Of a stretch of 64,000 bases of DNA, positions 43,100 to 51,599 are shown in pieces. The stretch comes from Frankia canadensis (lineage in GTDB: Bacteria > Actinomycetota > Actinomycetes > Frankiales > Frankiaceae). Made by a program: the position numbers and the translations under genes. Numbering within the stretch: position 1 is the first letter of the stretch; each line of letters starts with the position of its first letter. A model generated the notes under the pieces. It did no database searches, had not been told where the DNA came from, and saw nothing but the letters and a program-made list of their open reading frames with translations. The stretch spans positions 1 through 64,000 of the forward strand of contig NZ_FZMO01000334.1 in assembly GCF_900197875.1 (NCBI RefSeq), read 5' to 3'.

Positions 43100-43140
43100 G
43101 GGCTGGTCGGTCCGGGCGGGCTGGTCGGTCCGGGCGGGCT
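43100..43140. repeat. 18-base tandem repeat between convergent genes
   Basis: Two complete units of GGGCTGGTCGGTCCGGGC plus five bases, between the STAS gene and mshD. Confidence 0.85.
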
Positions 43141-44141
43141 CAGTCGCGCGGCCCGCGCCCGCTCGGCTGGCCGGTCCAGTGGTAGGAGACGTCCCGGGAG
43201 TACTCGGTGAAGCCGAGGCCGGTGTACATCCGCACCGCCCGGTCGTTGTCCTCGTCGACGTAGAGCAGTACCGAGGCGAGTCCGTGGGCGCGCAGATGGC
43301 GCAGGCCGACGAGGGTCAACGCCCGGCCGAGCCCGGCCCCGCCCGCCCCGGGCAGCACGCCGATCACGTAGACCTCCCCGATGGGACCGCCCGCGGCGCC
43401 GGGCGGCGGCGTCGTGTCCACCTCGTGCACCTTGGTCCAGTGGAAGCCGACGAGGCGACCGTCACGCTCGGCGACGAAGAATCCCGCCGGGTCGAACCAG
43501 GGCTCGGCCTGGCGCAGGGCCAGATCGGCACGCGTCCACCGGCCCTGCTCGGGATGGTCGGCGAAGGCCGCGGCGTTGACCGCCAGCCAGCCCTCGTCGT
43601 CCCGGCCGGGGACGAAGGGGCGTACGTCGATGCCGGGCGGCAGCTCGGGCGCCGGCAGCGGCGGCCCGGCGTCGAGGGGACGGCGCAGCTGGAACAGCAC
43701 CCGCGCGCGGGCGAAACCGAGCCGATCGGCGAGCACCGCCGCACCCGGGAGGTCGCCGTGCGCCCAGACGTCGAGCCGTGCGGGCGGCGAGCCGACCGCC
43801 TCGGTCAGCGCGCCGGCCAGGGCCCTCCCGATGCCGTGGCGTCGGTGCGCGGGATGCACGACGACCTCGGCCTGATGGTTGCCCATGCCCCCGCCGAGAT
43901 GCGCGTAGCCGACGATCTCCCGCGGATCGTCGGCACCGGACAGCGCCGACGATCCGCCGGTGACCGTCCGCATGGCCAGCAGGTGACGGCCGGCGCCCAC
44001 AGGCAGCCCCGGACGCAGGGCAAGACGGACGTCCTCGGACACCGGGCCGCAGCCGTCGGCCCGTTCCGCGGCCACGAGCAGACTCTCGACGCCGTCGACG
44101 TCGGCACCGCTGAGCGTCGACTGCCAGGTCAGGGAGGTCAT
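43140..44141 (-). CDS. mshD: Mycothiol synthase
   Basis: 333 residues with two GNAT domains. The N-terminal one has EVVVHPAHRRHGIGRALAGA. The C-terminal catalytic one has GEVYVIGVLPGAGGAGLGRA (acetyl-CoA loop), followed by YVDEDNDRAVRMYTGLGFTE. MshD acetylates Cys-GlcN-Ins to finish mycothiol, the main low-molecular-weight thiol of actinobacteria. mshA, the first enzyme, is at 52.8-54.1 kb. It lies directly downstream of glnR in the same direction. Confidence 0.92.
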   Translation of the reverse strand: MTSLTWQSTLSGADVDGVESLLVAAERADGCGPVSEDVRLALRPGLPVGAGRHLLAMRTVTGGSSALSGADDPREIVGYAHLGGGMGNHQAEVVVHPAHRRHGIGRALAGALTEAVGSPPARLDVWAHGDLPGAAVLADRLGFARARVLFQLRRPLDAGPPLPAPELPPGIDVRPFVPGRDDEGWLAVNAAAFADHPEQGRWTRADLALRQAEPWFDPAGFFVAERDGRLVGFHWTKVHEVDTTPPPGAAGGPIGEVYVIGVLPGAGGAGLGRALTLVGLRHLRAHGLASVLLYVDEDNDRAVRMYTGLGFTEYSRDVSYHWTGQPSGRGPRD

Positions 44142-44213
44142 GGTACGACCGTAGGGGGCGGGGAGCCCCGCTGTCGCGCCATCGACCCGCCCTGGCCGTG
44201 GCCCGGGCCGGTC

Positions 44214-44966
44214 CTAGACCCGCTCGGGAGTCCGCGTGTCCTCGCGGTTGACCCGGCCGCCCGATCCGCCGGGACCGTCCGCGAGCGGGGTGATCGGCGG
44301 CGCGACGAACTTGTAGCCGACGTGCCGGACCGTGCCGATCATGGCCTCGTGTTCGGGGCCGAGTTTCGCGCGCAGCCGGCGGACGTGGACGTCGACCGTC
44401 CGGGTGCCACCGTAGTAGTCGTAGCCCCACACCTCCTGGAGCAGCTGCGCCCGGGTGAAGACCCGGCCGGGGTGCTGGGCCAGGTACTTGAGCAGCTCGA
44501 ACTCCTTGAAGGTGAGTTCGAGGGGGCGGCCGCGCAGCTTCGCCGAGTAGGTGGTCTCGTCCACCGACAGGTCGCCGGACCGGATGACACCGGCCTCGGC
44601 GGTGCCGCCGGCGGCGGCGACCCGACCGATGGCCAGTCGCAACCGGGCCTCGACCTCGGCGGGACCCGCGGAGTCGAGGACGACGTCGTCGACGCCCCAG
44701 TCCGCGGACACCGCGGCCAGGCCGCCCTCGGTGACCAGCGCCAGCAGCGGGGTCGTGAGCCCGGTGGTACGCAGCAGCCGGCACAGGCCACGGGCGATGA
44801 CGAGCTCCCGGCGGCCGTCCACCGTGATCACGTCCACGGGCGGGGCGTCCAGCAGCGCGCTCGCCTCGAGCGGCGCGACTCGTACCGTGTGGGTGAGCAG
44901 ACCAAGGGACGGAAACGACTCGGCGGAGGGACCGGGGGCGTTGGTGAGCAAAAGGACGACGCTCAA
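44214..44966 (-). CDS. glnR: Global nitrogen regulator GlnR
   Basis: 250 residues from a TTG start behind GGAGGAG. The receiver-like domain ([40 protein letters not shown]) closely follows Streptomyces GlnR, an orphan OmpR-type regulator that works without a kinase. The winged-helix DNA-binding domain ([51 protein letters not shown]) is nearly that of GlnR. It is expected to activate amtB-glnK through the operator at 19677-19714. Confidence 0.94.
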   Translation of the reverse strand: MSVVLLLTNAPGPSAESFPSLGLLTHTVRVAPLEASALLDAPPVDVITVDGRRELVIARGLCRLLRTTGLTTPLLALVTEGGLAAVSADWGVDDVVLDSAGPAEVEARLRLAIGRVAAAGGTAEAGVIRSGDLSVDETTYSAKLRGRPLELTFKEFELLKYLAQHPGRVFTRAQLLQEVWGYDYYGGTRTVDVHVRRLRAKLGPEHEAMIGTVRHVGYKFVAPPITPLADGPGGSGGRVNREDTRTPERV

Positions 44967-45095
44967 GACGACTCCTCCAGGCAGGTGTTGTGGTGGGGCA
45001 GCGTCGACCCGGTGAGTAACTCCAACCCCGGCACTGGGCGTCTCACGACCGTCATGGGCATGAAACGAAGGCCGGTATGTGGGGAGGATAGCGGA

Positions 45096-45995
45096 GTGTC
45101 CTACTCGGCTCCTACCGTCTACGGGCTACTACCTACCGCGGATTCTGAGATCCTGGCCACGAGTCACGATCCTAAGATCAACGATCTATACGGAGAGTCA
45201 CGGGATCTGGCCGTTGTGGTGGCACACGGCTTCTCGGGATCGATGACGCGGCCCGCGTTACGCCGTGTATCGGCCGGGTTAAGGAAATATGCCGGCGTGC
45301 AGGTCATGGACCTGCGCGGGCATGGCCGATCCACGGGGTTCTGCACGTTCGGTGATCGTGAGGTGTTCGACGTCGACGCGGCGGTCGGGGCCGCCCGCCG
45401 GCTCGGCTATCAGCGCGTTGCCACCATTGGTTGGTCGATGGGTGGGGCCGCAGTGATCCGGCAGGCCGCGATGGTCAAGTCTGGTACGCTCTGTCACGGT
45501 CACCGCCTTCGTCATCCTCCGGACGCGGTGGTCAGCGTGAGCGCGACGAGCCGTTGGTTCGTGCGGGATACCAGGCCCATGCGTCGGATCCACTGGTTCG
45601 CGGAACACGCGACTGGCCGGATGGTGGCACGCGGAGTGTTACGTGTACGCATCGATTCGGGCGCTTTCGTGCCAATTCCGGCGTCTCCGCTGGACCTCAT
45701 CGGATCGATTGCTCCAACGCCATTGCTGATCGTTCATGGATGCCGCGACCGGTATTTCACGCTCGATCATCCGCGGGCGCTCGCCGCGGCGGCGGGAGAG
45801 CAGGCACGGCTGTGGATCGAGCCCGAGTTCGGCCACGCCGAGGCCGGCCTGAACCCCGGTCTGCTGGACCGCATCGGCGCCGAGATCGTCAGCCTGACGG
45901 CACAGACCCGGCCGTCCGGACCGGCGGTGGCTCCCGGGACGGCGGTGCCACTCGCGAGGGCAGTGCCCCCCGACCCGGAGGCGAGGGTCGGATGA
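45096..45995 (+). CDS. Alpha/beta hydrolase
   Basis: 299 residues from a GTG behind GGGGAGGA. The oxyanion segment is [20 protein letters not shown], the nucleophile elbow [17 protein letters not shown] carries Ser in GWSMG, the acid is Asp in VHGCRDRYF, and the His is in [10 protein letters not shown]. The order is that of the serine hydrolase fold. Substrate unknown. Its stop overlaps the moaD-like start (ATGA). Much longer upstream frames are antisense to glnR and mshD and are rejected. Confidence 0.85.
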   Translation: MSYSAPTVYGLLPTADSEILATSHDPKINDLYGESRDLAVVVAHGFSGSMTRPALRRVSAGLRKYAGVQVMDLRGHGRSTGFCTFGDREVFDVDAAVGAARRLGYQRVATIGWSMGGAAVIRQAAMVKSGTLCHGHRLRHPPDAVVSVSATSRWFVRDTRPMRRIHWFAEHATGRMVARGVLRVRIDSGAFVPIPASPLDLIGSIAPTPLLIVHGCRDRYFTLDHPRALAAAAGEQARLWIEPEFGHAEAGLNPGLLDRIGAEIVSLTAQTRPSGPAVAPGTAVPLARAVPPDPEARVG

Positions 45996-46270
45996 CGGCC
46001 GAGTCCGAACCGGCGCCGCCGCGGGTCACCGTGCGGTACTGGGCCGCCGCGCGGGCCGCCGCCGGCGTGGCCGAGGAGACAGTCCCGGCCCGCACCCTCG
46101 CGGAGCTGTTCGTGATCGTCGCCGCCCGGCACGGTGGATCCCTGCCGGCGGTGCTGCGGCGCTGCTCCTACCTGGTGGACGACTGCCCGGTGGGTCGGCG
46201 GGACCCGGCCGGCGTCGTGCTGCCCGACGGTGCCGTCGTCGAGGCCCTGCCGCCGTTCGCCGGCGGCTGA
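45992..46270 (+). CDS. MoaD/ThiS-family sulfur carrier protein
   Basis: 92 residues of ubiquitin-like fold: VTVRYWAAARAAAGVAEETV at the start and a C-terminal PPFAGG ending in the Gly-Gly needed for adenylation and thiocarboxylate formation. It could serve molybdopterin synthesis or another sulfur transfer. No MoaE or activating enzyme is adjacent. Confidence 0.85.
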   Translation: MTAESEPAPPRVTVRYWAAARAAAGVAEETVPARTLAELFVIVAARHGGSLPAVLRRCSYLVDDCPVGRRDPAGVVLPDGAVVEALPPFAGG

Positions 46271-46329
46271 TCCGTGTTCGCGCGCCCGCCACCGGTGCGG
46301 CGCCGGGCGCGCGACGAGGGCATGACAGC

Positions 46330-47325
46330 ATGGCGGGCGTGAGCGCAGGCGATCCGGGATCACCCGGCAGCACCCTCCCATCCCGGGACGGCCTGCCCGG
46401 GGACGATGAGTCCGGGGACGCGGCCTGGCTCGCGCCGGTGGCCGCCGTGGTCGCGGCGGGGCTCGCGATCGCCGCCGCGATCCTCGCCACCTGGGCGCTC
46501 GCGGTGGTCCTCGCCGCCGAGCAGGTCGCCTTCGCCTGGGCCTGGGGCCGGGTGCTGCGCTGCTCGCCGGGCACGATCGGACTGGTCGCGGCCTGGTCGG
46601 TGCTGGCCGACGTGGCCGTGCTCGTCACCCACCGGCACACCTACGGCTCGGCCGCCGGCGTCGTCGGCTCGGCCGTCGCGGCGGTCGTCCTCTATCAGCT
46701 CACGCTGCGCCGAGCGGTGACGCTGCGCGTCCGACCGGTCGCCGTCCCCGCGGCCTCGGCAACCCCCGCGGCCTCGGCAACCCCCGCCGCCTCCCCCGGC
46801 CCTGCGGTTTCCCCGACGCCCACCGCCGGTACGCCGGCCGCGGGAGCGCCCCCGGGCGCCCCCGCGACGCGGGTGAGCGCCGAGCTCGTCACGGCGCTCG
46901 GCGGGATCAGCCTGGGCGCGCTGGCCACCGGCTACCTCGCGCTGCGGGCCGAGTCCGGTGCCCCGAACCCGGCGGACCTGATGGCGACCGCCGGCCTGCT
47001 CGGCGCGGGCACCGCGGTCGCCGTTGCCCGGCTGCTCGGCTGGGCGGGGCTCGCCTGGGCGCCCGCCGGGGTGCTCGGGGTGCTCGCCGCCGCCGCGGCG
47101 GGTGCGGGCCTCGGCGGTCCCGGCGCCGCCAGCCTGTCGGCGACCGCCGGGCTCGCCGCCGCGGCCGCCGGTGCGCTCGTCGCGGCACTGGTCGACCGCA
47201 CGCTCGTGCGGGCCCGCGACGAGCCCGCGCCGCCGCCGGCATCGGCGGCGCTGCTTGCCGCCGTCCTGCCCCTCGCCTGCGCGGCTCCCCTCGTCTACCT
47301 GGTCGGACGGCACCTGCCCGGATGA
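46330..47325 (+). CDS. Multi-pass membrane protein, unknown
   Basis: 331 residues. Three to four hydrophobic helices in the first half (AAVVAAGLAIAAAILATWAL and others), a disordered Ala/Pro/Thr linker with repeated ATPAAS units (encoded by a short tandem repeat near 46750-46790), then about six helices. Family not recognised. Its stop overlaps the next start (ATGA). Confidence 0.65.
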   Translation: MAGVSAGDPGSPGSTLPSRDGLPGDDESGDAAWLAPVAAVVAAGLAIAAAILATWALAVVLAAEQVAFAWAWGRVLRCSPGTIGLVAAWSVLADVAVLVTHRHTYGSAAGVVGSAVAAVVLYQLTLRRAVTLRVRPVAVPAASATPAASATPAASPGPAVSPTPTAGTPAAGAPPGAPATRVSAELVTALGGISLGALATGYLALRAESGAPNPADLMATAGLLGAGTAVAVARLLGWAGLAWAPAGVLGVLAAAAAGAGLGGPGAASLSATAGLAAAAAGALVAALVDRTLVRARDEPAPPPASAALLAAVLPLACAAPLVYLVGRHLPG

Positions 47326-48080
47326 GCGGATCCCATCGAGGACTGCGCATCACGGCCGTCGTCGTGGTTGTCCTGCTCGGGCTGCTCGTGGCCGTGGACC
47401 GGATCGCGGCGCGCGTCGTCGCCGGCCAGATCGCCATCCAGGCGCAGCGCTCCGACGCCCTGTCGTCACGGCCTGACGTGTCCCTCGGCGGCTTCCCGTT
47501 CCTGACCCAGGTCGTCGCCGGCGACTACCGCGACGTCCGGGTCGACGTGCGTGGGCAGGTCCAGCAGGGGGTCCGCGTCGACCGGGTGCACGCCGACCTC
47601 GCCGGGGTCCGCGTCCCGCTCGGTGACGTGGTGCGCGGCCAGGTGCGTCAGGTGCCCGTGGACCACCTGACGGCCCGGGTCGAACTGACCTTCGCCGACA
47701 TCAACACCTACCTGCACGGCCAGGGCTCCGCGCTCACGATCGGCGCGCAGGGTGAGGCGATCCGGGTGGCCGGGAGCGTCGCGGTGCTGGGGACGAGCTA
47801 CCCGGTGTCCGGCACGGCGGACATCGGGGTGGCGCCGGCCGCGGTGACCTTCACCCCGCGGGAGCTGGCCGCCTCGGTGGGCGCGGTGCTGCCGCCGGCC
47901 CTGCGCCAGAGCGTCGGAGAGCTGCTGACGGTCCGCGTGCCGATCGCGGGCCTGCCGTTCAACATGCGCCTGACCTCGGCGACGGTGGCCGCGGACCGGA
48001 TCGTCTTCGCGGCCTCCGGCCAGAACGTGGTGCTCGACCCGAACGCGACCATCGGCACCGGTACCCCGACGTCCCCCTGA
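47322..48080 (+). CDS. DUF2993 / LmeA-family lipid-binding protein
   Basis: 252 residues. A signal anchor (LRITAVVVVVLLGLLVAVDR) is followed by the DUF2993 pattern: SLGGFPFLTQVVAGDYRDVR, then FADINTYL and GLPFNMRLTSATVAADRIVF near the end. LmeA in mycobacteria binds phospholipids in the periplasm and affects mannan synthesis. It is translationally coupled to the preceding membrane protein. Confidence 0.85.
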   Translation: MSGSHRGLRITAVVVVVLLGLLVAVDRIAARVVAGQIAIQAQRSDALSSRPDVSLGGFPFLTQVVAGDYRDVRVDVRGQVQQGVRVDRVHADLAGVRVPLGDVVRGQVRQVPVDHLTARVELTFADINTYLHGQGSALTIGAQGEAIRVAGSVAVLGTSYPVSGTADIGVAPAAVTFTPRELAASVGAVLPPALRQSVGELLTVRVPIAGLPFNMRLTSATVAADRIVFAASGQNVVLDPNATIGTGTPTSP

Positions 48081-48125
48081 CCGGGACGTCCCCCTGACCG
48101 GGACGTCCCCCTGACCGGGACGTCC
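48068..48125. repeat. 17-base tandem repeat across the stop codon of the DUF2993 gene
   Basis: Three full units of GACGTCCCCCTGACCGG plus seven bases. The first unit contains the stop codon TGA of the DUF2993 gene, so expansion would not change the protein. Confidence 0.9.
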
Positions 48126-48209
48126 GCGCGGATGACGTGTGCGGCCGGATGTGACCTCGGCGGCGCGTGAGGTGGGAAGAGGGAGCGGAGCCGGGGTGCT
48201 GTACGTAGC

Positions 48210-48770
48210 GTGACGGGAGTCTGGGTCCTGCTGGCGGCGGTCGTCGTGGCGCTCGTGATCGGCGTCGCCAGCCGCCGCCGGGACGGCCGGTTGCGCCCGC
48301 GCCGGTCGCGGGTCTCGCCGCCCGTCGTGTCGGGTGCGCGGCTCCCACGCGCGGTCGGGCTGGAGGGTGGGCTGGAGGGTTCGGTGGGCAGTGGTGTCGG
48401 GCCCGCGCCGGGCGAGGTGGCGGCGGACGGACTGGGTGGGGAGCTCGCGGCGCTCGGTGCCGAGCTGGGGGAGCGCGCGACGCTGCTGCAGTTCTCGACG
48501 GCGTTCTGCGCGCCGTGCCGGACGACGCGGCGGGTTCTCGCCGGTGTCGCCGAGACGGTGCCGGGCGTGCGCCACGTCGAGGTGGACGCGGAGGCACACC
48601 TGGGGCTCGTGCGCCGGCTCGGCGTTCGGCGCACCCCGACGGTGCTCGTCCTGGACGGGCATGGCCTGGAGGTGCGGCGGGCGAGCGGTGCCCCGCCGTC
48701 GCGCGACGCGGTGTTCGCCACTCTCGCGGAGATCGTCCCACCGGGCGGGGACCAATCGGGCAGACAGTGA
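48210..48770 (+). CDS. Membrane-anchored thioredoxin-fold protein
   Basis: 186 residues from a GTG. An N-terminal anchor helix (GVWVLLAAVVVALVIGVA), a Gly-rich linker, then a thioredoxin domain with the redox motif in LQFSTAFCAPCRTTRRVL (CAPC) and the cis-Pro loop RRTPTVLVLDGHG. It is probably a thiol-disulfide reductase at the membrane. It directly precedes the sulfur operon region. Confidence 0.85.
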   Translation: MTGVWVLLAAVVVALVIGVASRRRDGRLRPRRSRVSPPVVSGARLPRAVGLEGGLEGSVGSGVGPAPGEVAADGLGGELAALGAELGERATLLQFSTAFCAPCRTTRRVLAGVAETVPGVRHVEVDAEAHLGLVRRLGVRRTPTVLVLDGHGLEVRRASGAPPSRDAVFATLAEIVPPGGDQSGRQ

Positions 48771-48835
48771 TTCTTCGGAACCATCGCCCGCGGGTTAACA
48801 CAGACGTGACGTTCGCTGCTACCGTGACACGAACT

Positions 48836-48940
48836 ATGTTCCGGACGCAGCTTGTGCAGCGCCGCGCGGTCGACCTGTGCCGCGTGAGCAGCTGCCTGTG
48901 TCGCTTTTTCCTGACCGCGGGTCCGCGCCGTCCGAGTTGA
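48836..48940 (+). CDS. Cys-rich leader peptide (putative cysteine-responsive attenuator)
   Basis: 34 codons: MFRTQLVQRRAVDLCRVSSC then LCRFFLTAGPRRPS. It matches the actinobacterial leader-peptide pattern R-R-x-V-D-L-x-R-V-S-S followed by Cys codons. It has no good ribosome site, and a -10-like TACCGT ends 10 bases before the ATG, so its message may be leaderless or nearly so. It stands 62 bases before a DUF4395-sulfurtransferase-DUF1416 operon. In mycobacteria such poly-Cys ORFs attenuate sulfur operons when cysteine is plentiful. Confidence 0.75.
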   Translation: MFRTQLVQRRAVDLCRVSSCLCRFFLTAGPRRPS

Positions 48941-49002
48941 TCGGTGCGCCCTGCTTCGCTCCGTATCCGATCGGGTAGTCAGGCGCAGTCAGGAGAAGTC
49001 CG

Positions 49003-49422
49003 GTGACAGATCCCCGGGGCATGCGGTTCACCGCTGCCGTCACCACCGTGGTGCTCGCCGTCGTGCTCGTCACGGGCAGCGGGTGGCTGCTGCTCGCCCA
49101 GACGGTCGTCTTCGCCATCGGTGCCGCGGCGGGCGTGCGGTACGCGCCGTACGCCGTCGTCTTCCGCGCGTTGATCAGGCCCCGGCTCGGGCCCCCGGCG
49201 AGCACCGAGGACCCGGCTCCGCCCCGGTTCGCCCAGTTCGTGGGCACGATCTTCGGGATCGTGGGGGTCGTCGGGTTCCTCGCGGGCGTCGCGGTGCTCG
49301 GCTACGCGGCCGCGGCCGCCGCCTTTGTCGCGGCATTCCTGAACGCCGTGTTCGAGTTCTGCCTCGGCTGCCAGATGTACCTGTTTTTCCGTTCCATCAC
49401 CGTGAAGGGAGTGCGGGCATGA
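49003..49422 (+). CDS. DUF4395 membrane protein
   Basis: 139 residues with four membrane helices and the family pattern: RGMRFTAAVTTVVLAVVLVT, PPRFAQFVGTIFGIVGVVGF, and the Cys pair in VFEFCLGCQMYLFFR. DUF4395 genes stand with rhodaneses and thioredoxin-like proteins and probably help move or hold sulfur or redox equivalents at the membrane. The stop overlaps the next start. Confidence 0.88.
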   Translation: MTDPRGMRFTAAVTTVVLAVVLVTGSGWLLLAQTVVFAIGAAAGVRYAPYAVVFRALIRPRLGPPASTEDPAPPRFAQFVGTIFGIVGVVGFLAGVAVLGYAAAAAAFVAAFLNAVFEFCLGCQMYLFFRSITVKGVRA

Positions 49423-50252
49423 GCCGCGAGAAGGCATTGGTCGACGCCTCGTGGGTCGAGGCGAACAGCGGTGACCCGAAGGTCGTCCTGGTCGAGGTCG
49501 ACGAGGACGTCTCCGCCTACGACCGGGGTCACATTCCGGGCGCCGTGCGGCTCGACTGGAAGTCCGAGCTGCAGGACCCGGTGATCCGGGACTTCGTCAA
49601 CAAGGAGCAGTTCGAGAAGCTGCTGTCCGGCAAGGGCATCGCGAACGACGACACCGTCGTCCTCTACGGCGGCAACAACAACTGGTTCGCCGCCTACGCC
49701 TACTGGTACTTCAGCCTGTACGGGCACGCGGACGTCCGGCTGCTCGACGGTGGTCGCAAGAAGTGGGAGCTCGACGGCCGCGAACTGACCGCCGAGGTGC
49801 CCACCCGCGCGGAGACGACCTACGCCGCGAGCGAGCCGCGCACCGACATCCGCGCCTTCCGCGAGGAGGTCGTCGCCGCGATCGGGGACAAGGCGCTCGT
49901 CGATGTCCGCTCGCCCGACGAGTTCTCCGGCCGCCTGCTCGCGCCGGCGCACCTGCCGCAGGAGCAGTCCCAGCGCCCCGGTCACATTCCCACCGCGAAG
50001 AACATCCCGTGGGCGAAGACGGCGAACGAGGACGGCACCTTCCGGAGCAACGACCAGCTGCGCGCGCTCTACGACGAGGCCGGCGTCGACCTGTCCCGGG
50101 ACATCATCGCCTACTGCCGCATCGGGGAGCGCTCGGCGCACACCTGGTTCGCGCTGCACGAGCTGCTCGACCAGCCGAACGTGAAGAACTACGACGGATC
50201 GTGGACCGAGTACGGCTCGCTGGTGGGCGTGCCGATCGAGAGGGGGGCGTGA
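49419..50252 (+). CDS. Thiosulfate sulfurtransferase (CysA2/SseA-type rhodanese)
   Basis: 277 residues in two rhodanese domains. The N-terminal inactive domain has VEVDEDVSAYDRGHIPGAVR; the C-terminal domain has the active Cys in IIAYCRIGERSAHTWFALHE (CRIGER). The linker region LAPAHLPQEQSQRPGHIPTA is as in mycobacterial CysA. It moves sulfane sulfur from thiosulfate to cyanide or protein thiols and is tied to cysteine and cofactor sulfur supply. It is coupled to DUF4395 and followed after 3 bases by DUF1416. Confidence 0.93.
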   Translation: MSREKALVDASWVEANSGDPKVVLVEVDEDVSAYDRGHIPGAVRLDWKSELQDPVIRDFVNKEQFEKLLSGKGIANDDTVVLYGGNNNWFAAYAYWYFSLYGHADVRLLDGGRKKWELDGRELTAEVPTRAETTYAASEPRTDIRAFREEVVAAIGDKALVDVRSPDEFSGRLLAPAHLPQEQSQRPGHIPTAKNIPWAKTANEDGTFRSNDQLRALYDEAGVDLSRDIIAYCRIGERSAHTWFALHELLDQPNVKNYDGSWTEYGSLVGVPIERGA

Positions 50253-50255
50253 CGC

Positions 50256-50555
50256 ATGTGCGGCGCGACCAGCGGCGGACCGTCCGTGGAGGGAATTGAC
50301 GTGGCCAAGGAAACCGTGATCCAGGGCATCGTGGTGCGCGGCGGGGAGCCGGTGTCGAGCGGCTACGCCCGGCTGCTCGACGAGGGCGGCGACTTCACCG
50401 CCGAGGTCCCGCTGTCCGCGACCGGCCAGTTCCGGTTCTTCGCGCGGCCGGGGACGTGGACCGTGCGGGTCCTGGTGCCCGGCGGCGGCGGTGAGCAGAA
50501 GGTCTTCGCCCGGCAGGGCGAGCCGGTGGACACCCAGGTCGAGGTCGCGGCCTGA
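50256..50555 (+). CDS. DUF1416 protein (SseC-like)
   Basis: 99 residues beginning MCGATSGGPSVEGIDVAKET. It has a beta-sandwich pattern (IQGIVVRGGEPVSSGYARLL, FRFFARPGTWTVRVLVPGGG) typical of DUF1416/SseC, which always follows CysA-type sulfurtransferases in actinobacteria. A conserved N-terminal Cys (MCG) is kept. Its role in sulfur transfer is unproven. Confidence 0.9.
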   Translation: MCGATSGGPSVEGIDVAKETVIQGIVVRGGEPVSSGYARLLDEGGDFTAEVPLSATGQFRFFARPGTWTVRVLVPGGGGEQKVFARQGEPVDTQVEVAA

Positions 50556-50612
50556 GCTCAGCCGACCAGGGAAGGGGGCAGCGGGCGATCGTCCGCTGTC
50601 CCCTTTCGTCGT

Positions 50613-50673
50613 TCAGGGCATTCCTGCCCATGTCAGGGGCATTCCTGCCCATGTCAGGGCCATTTCTGTCCGC
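50613..50673. repeat. 20-21-base tandem repeat
   Basis: Two near-identical units of TCAGGG(G)CATTCCTGCCCATG and a third degenerate unit, after the DUF1416 gene and before the leftward small gene. Confidence 0.85.
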
Positions 50674-50680
50674 TTCGGGA

Positions 50681-50932
50681 TCAGCGGCAGACCCGGTGCT
50701 CCCGTTCCCAGCCGGCGCCGGGCGAGGTGGGAGACAACCCGGTGTCGGGCGGAACGGTCGTCGGCACCGCGAAGTGCATCGGGCCGACGGCGAAGCATCG
50801 CAGCCCGTTCTCCCGGGCGAAGGCGAGCGCCGACTCCCGATCCGGGAACGGGGCGATGATGCGGCGGACGGTGCGCTGCCCGGCCGCCGCGAACAGGACC
50901 ACCGCGAAGAGTATGTCGGATTCAGCCGTCAT
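50681..50932 (-). CDS. Small hypothetical protein
   Basis: 83 residues: LFAVVLFAAAGQRTVRRIIA then FPDRESALAFARENGLRCFA. The first part could be a beta-alpha unit. No family recognised; the tail is disordered. The ORF is supported only by its protein-like composition. Confidence 0.5.
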   Translation of the reverse strand: MTAESDILFAVVLFAAAGQRTVRRIIAPFPDRESALAFARENGLRCFAVGPMHFAVPTTVPPDTGLSPTSPGAGWEREHRVCR

Positions 50933-51070
50933 GCGATTCAGGAAAGCGCATGCGACGGCGGCGTACGGCCCTTTCGGCGTGACCCGCCCGTGGTCCGTTA
51001 TTGCGCGTGCAGTGGCTTGTGCAATGGCCTGACGGCGCCGGGGGCAGCCGACGCCAGACGGCCCGGCGGC

Positions 51071-51433
51071 TCAGTAGACGAGGGCCTGGACGCCGTCCGC
51101 GAGCACCTCGTCGGCGAAGGCGGCCGCGCCGGCGATCGTGATCCCGTCGAGCACGTCGTCCGGGCCGAAGGAGCGCCGGGCCGCACACTGGGTGCACACC
51201 GTCACCCGGCCGCCGGCGAGGATGCCGGCGAGCAGGTCCGGCAGCGGCGCGGCCTGCGGCAGGCTGAACTCGGCGGCCCGGCCGGGCAGGGCGAACCACG
51301 CGGACTCGCCGGTGAGCCAGAGCGACACGTCGGCACCGGCCGCGACGGCGACCGCCGCCACCGTGAAGGCCTGCGAGCAACGCTCCGGGGCGTCGAGCCC
51401 GGCGGTGACCTTGACGACGAGGCGACGGGGCAT
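51071..51433 (-). CDS. DsrE/DsrF-like family protein
   Basis: 120 residues from the ATG at 51431-51433. RRLVVKVTAGLDAPERCSQA and AFTVAAVAVAAGADVSLWLT match the DsrE fold start, and VTVCTQCAARRSFGPDDVLD carries a Cys-x-x-Cys pair where DsrE proteins hold the sulfur-carrying Cys. Related proteins relay persulfide sulfur. Its closeness to the sulfurtransferase operon fits. Confidence 0.82.
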   Translation of the reverse strand: MPRRLVVKVTAGLDAPERCSQAFTVAAVAVAAGADVSLWLTGESAWFALPGRAAEFSLPQAAPLPDLLAGILAGGRVTVCTQCAARRSFGPDDVLDGITIAGAAAFADEVLADGVQALVY

Positions 51434-51497
51434 CCCTCCAGTCTGCCTCACCCGCCCGGGCGTGGTCGACGTCGTGGCGGCCGTTAGGCTGCGCAGC

Positions 51498-51599
51498 GTG
51501 CTGCACTACTTCTTCACCGGGCTCCTGGTGGCGATGAGCGTGCTGATCGCCTGGATCTCCGGCTACGTCGTCCACAAGCTGTACGAGGGACTGCGGTGA
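51498..51599 (+). CDS. 33-residue conserved-type membrane miniprotein
   Basis: GTG start, 33 residues: LHYFFTGLLVAMSVLIAWIS then GYVVHKLYEGLR. One membrane helix with a basic/aromatic C-terminus. The stop overlaps the start of the nitrobindin gene (GTGA), which supports real translation. Function unknown. Confidence 0.65.
   Translation: MLHYFFTGLLVAMSVLIAWISGYVVHKLYEGLR

Noticed and set aside
43179-45095. Long plus-strand open frame upstream of the alpha/beta hydrolase
   Set aside because: It is antisense to mshD and glnR, which have clear families. High GC leaves opposite frames open. The real hydrolase starts at 45096 behind a ribosome site.
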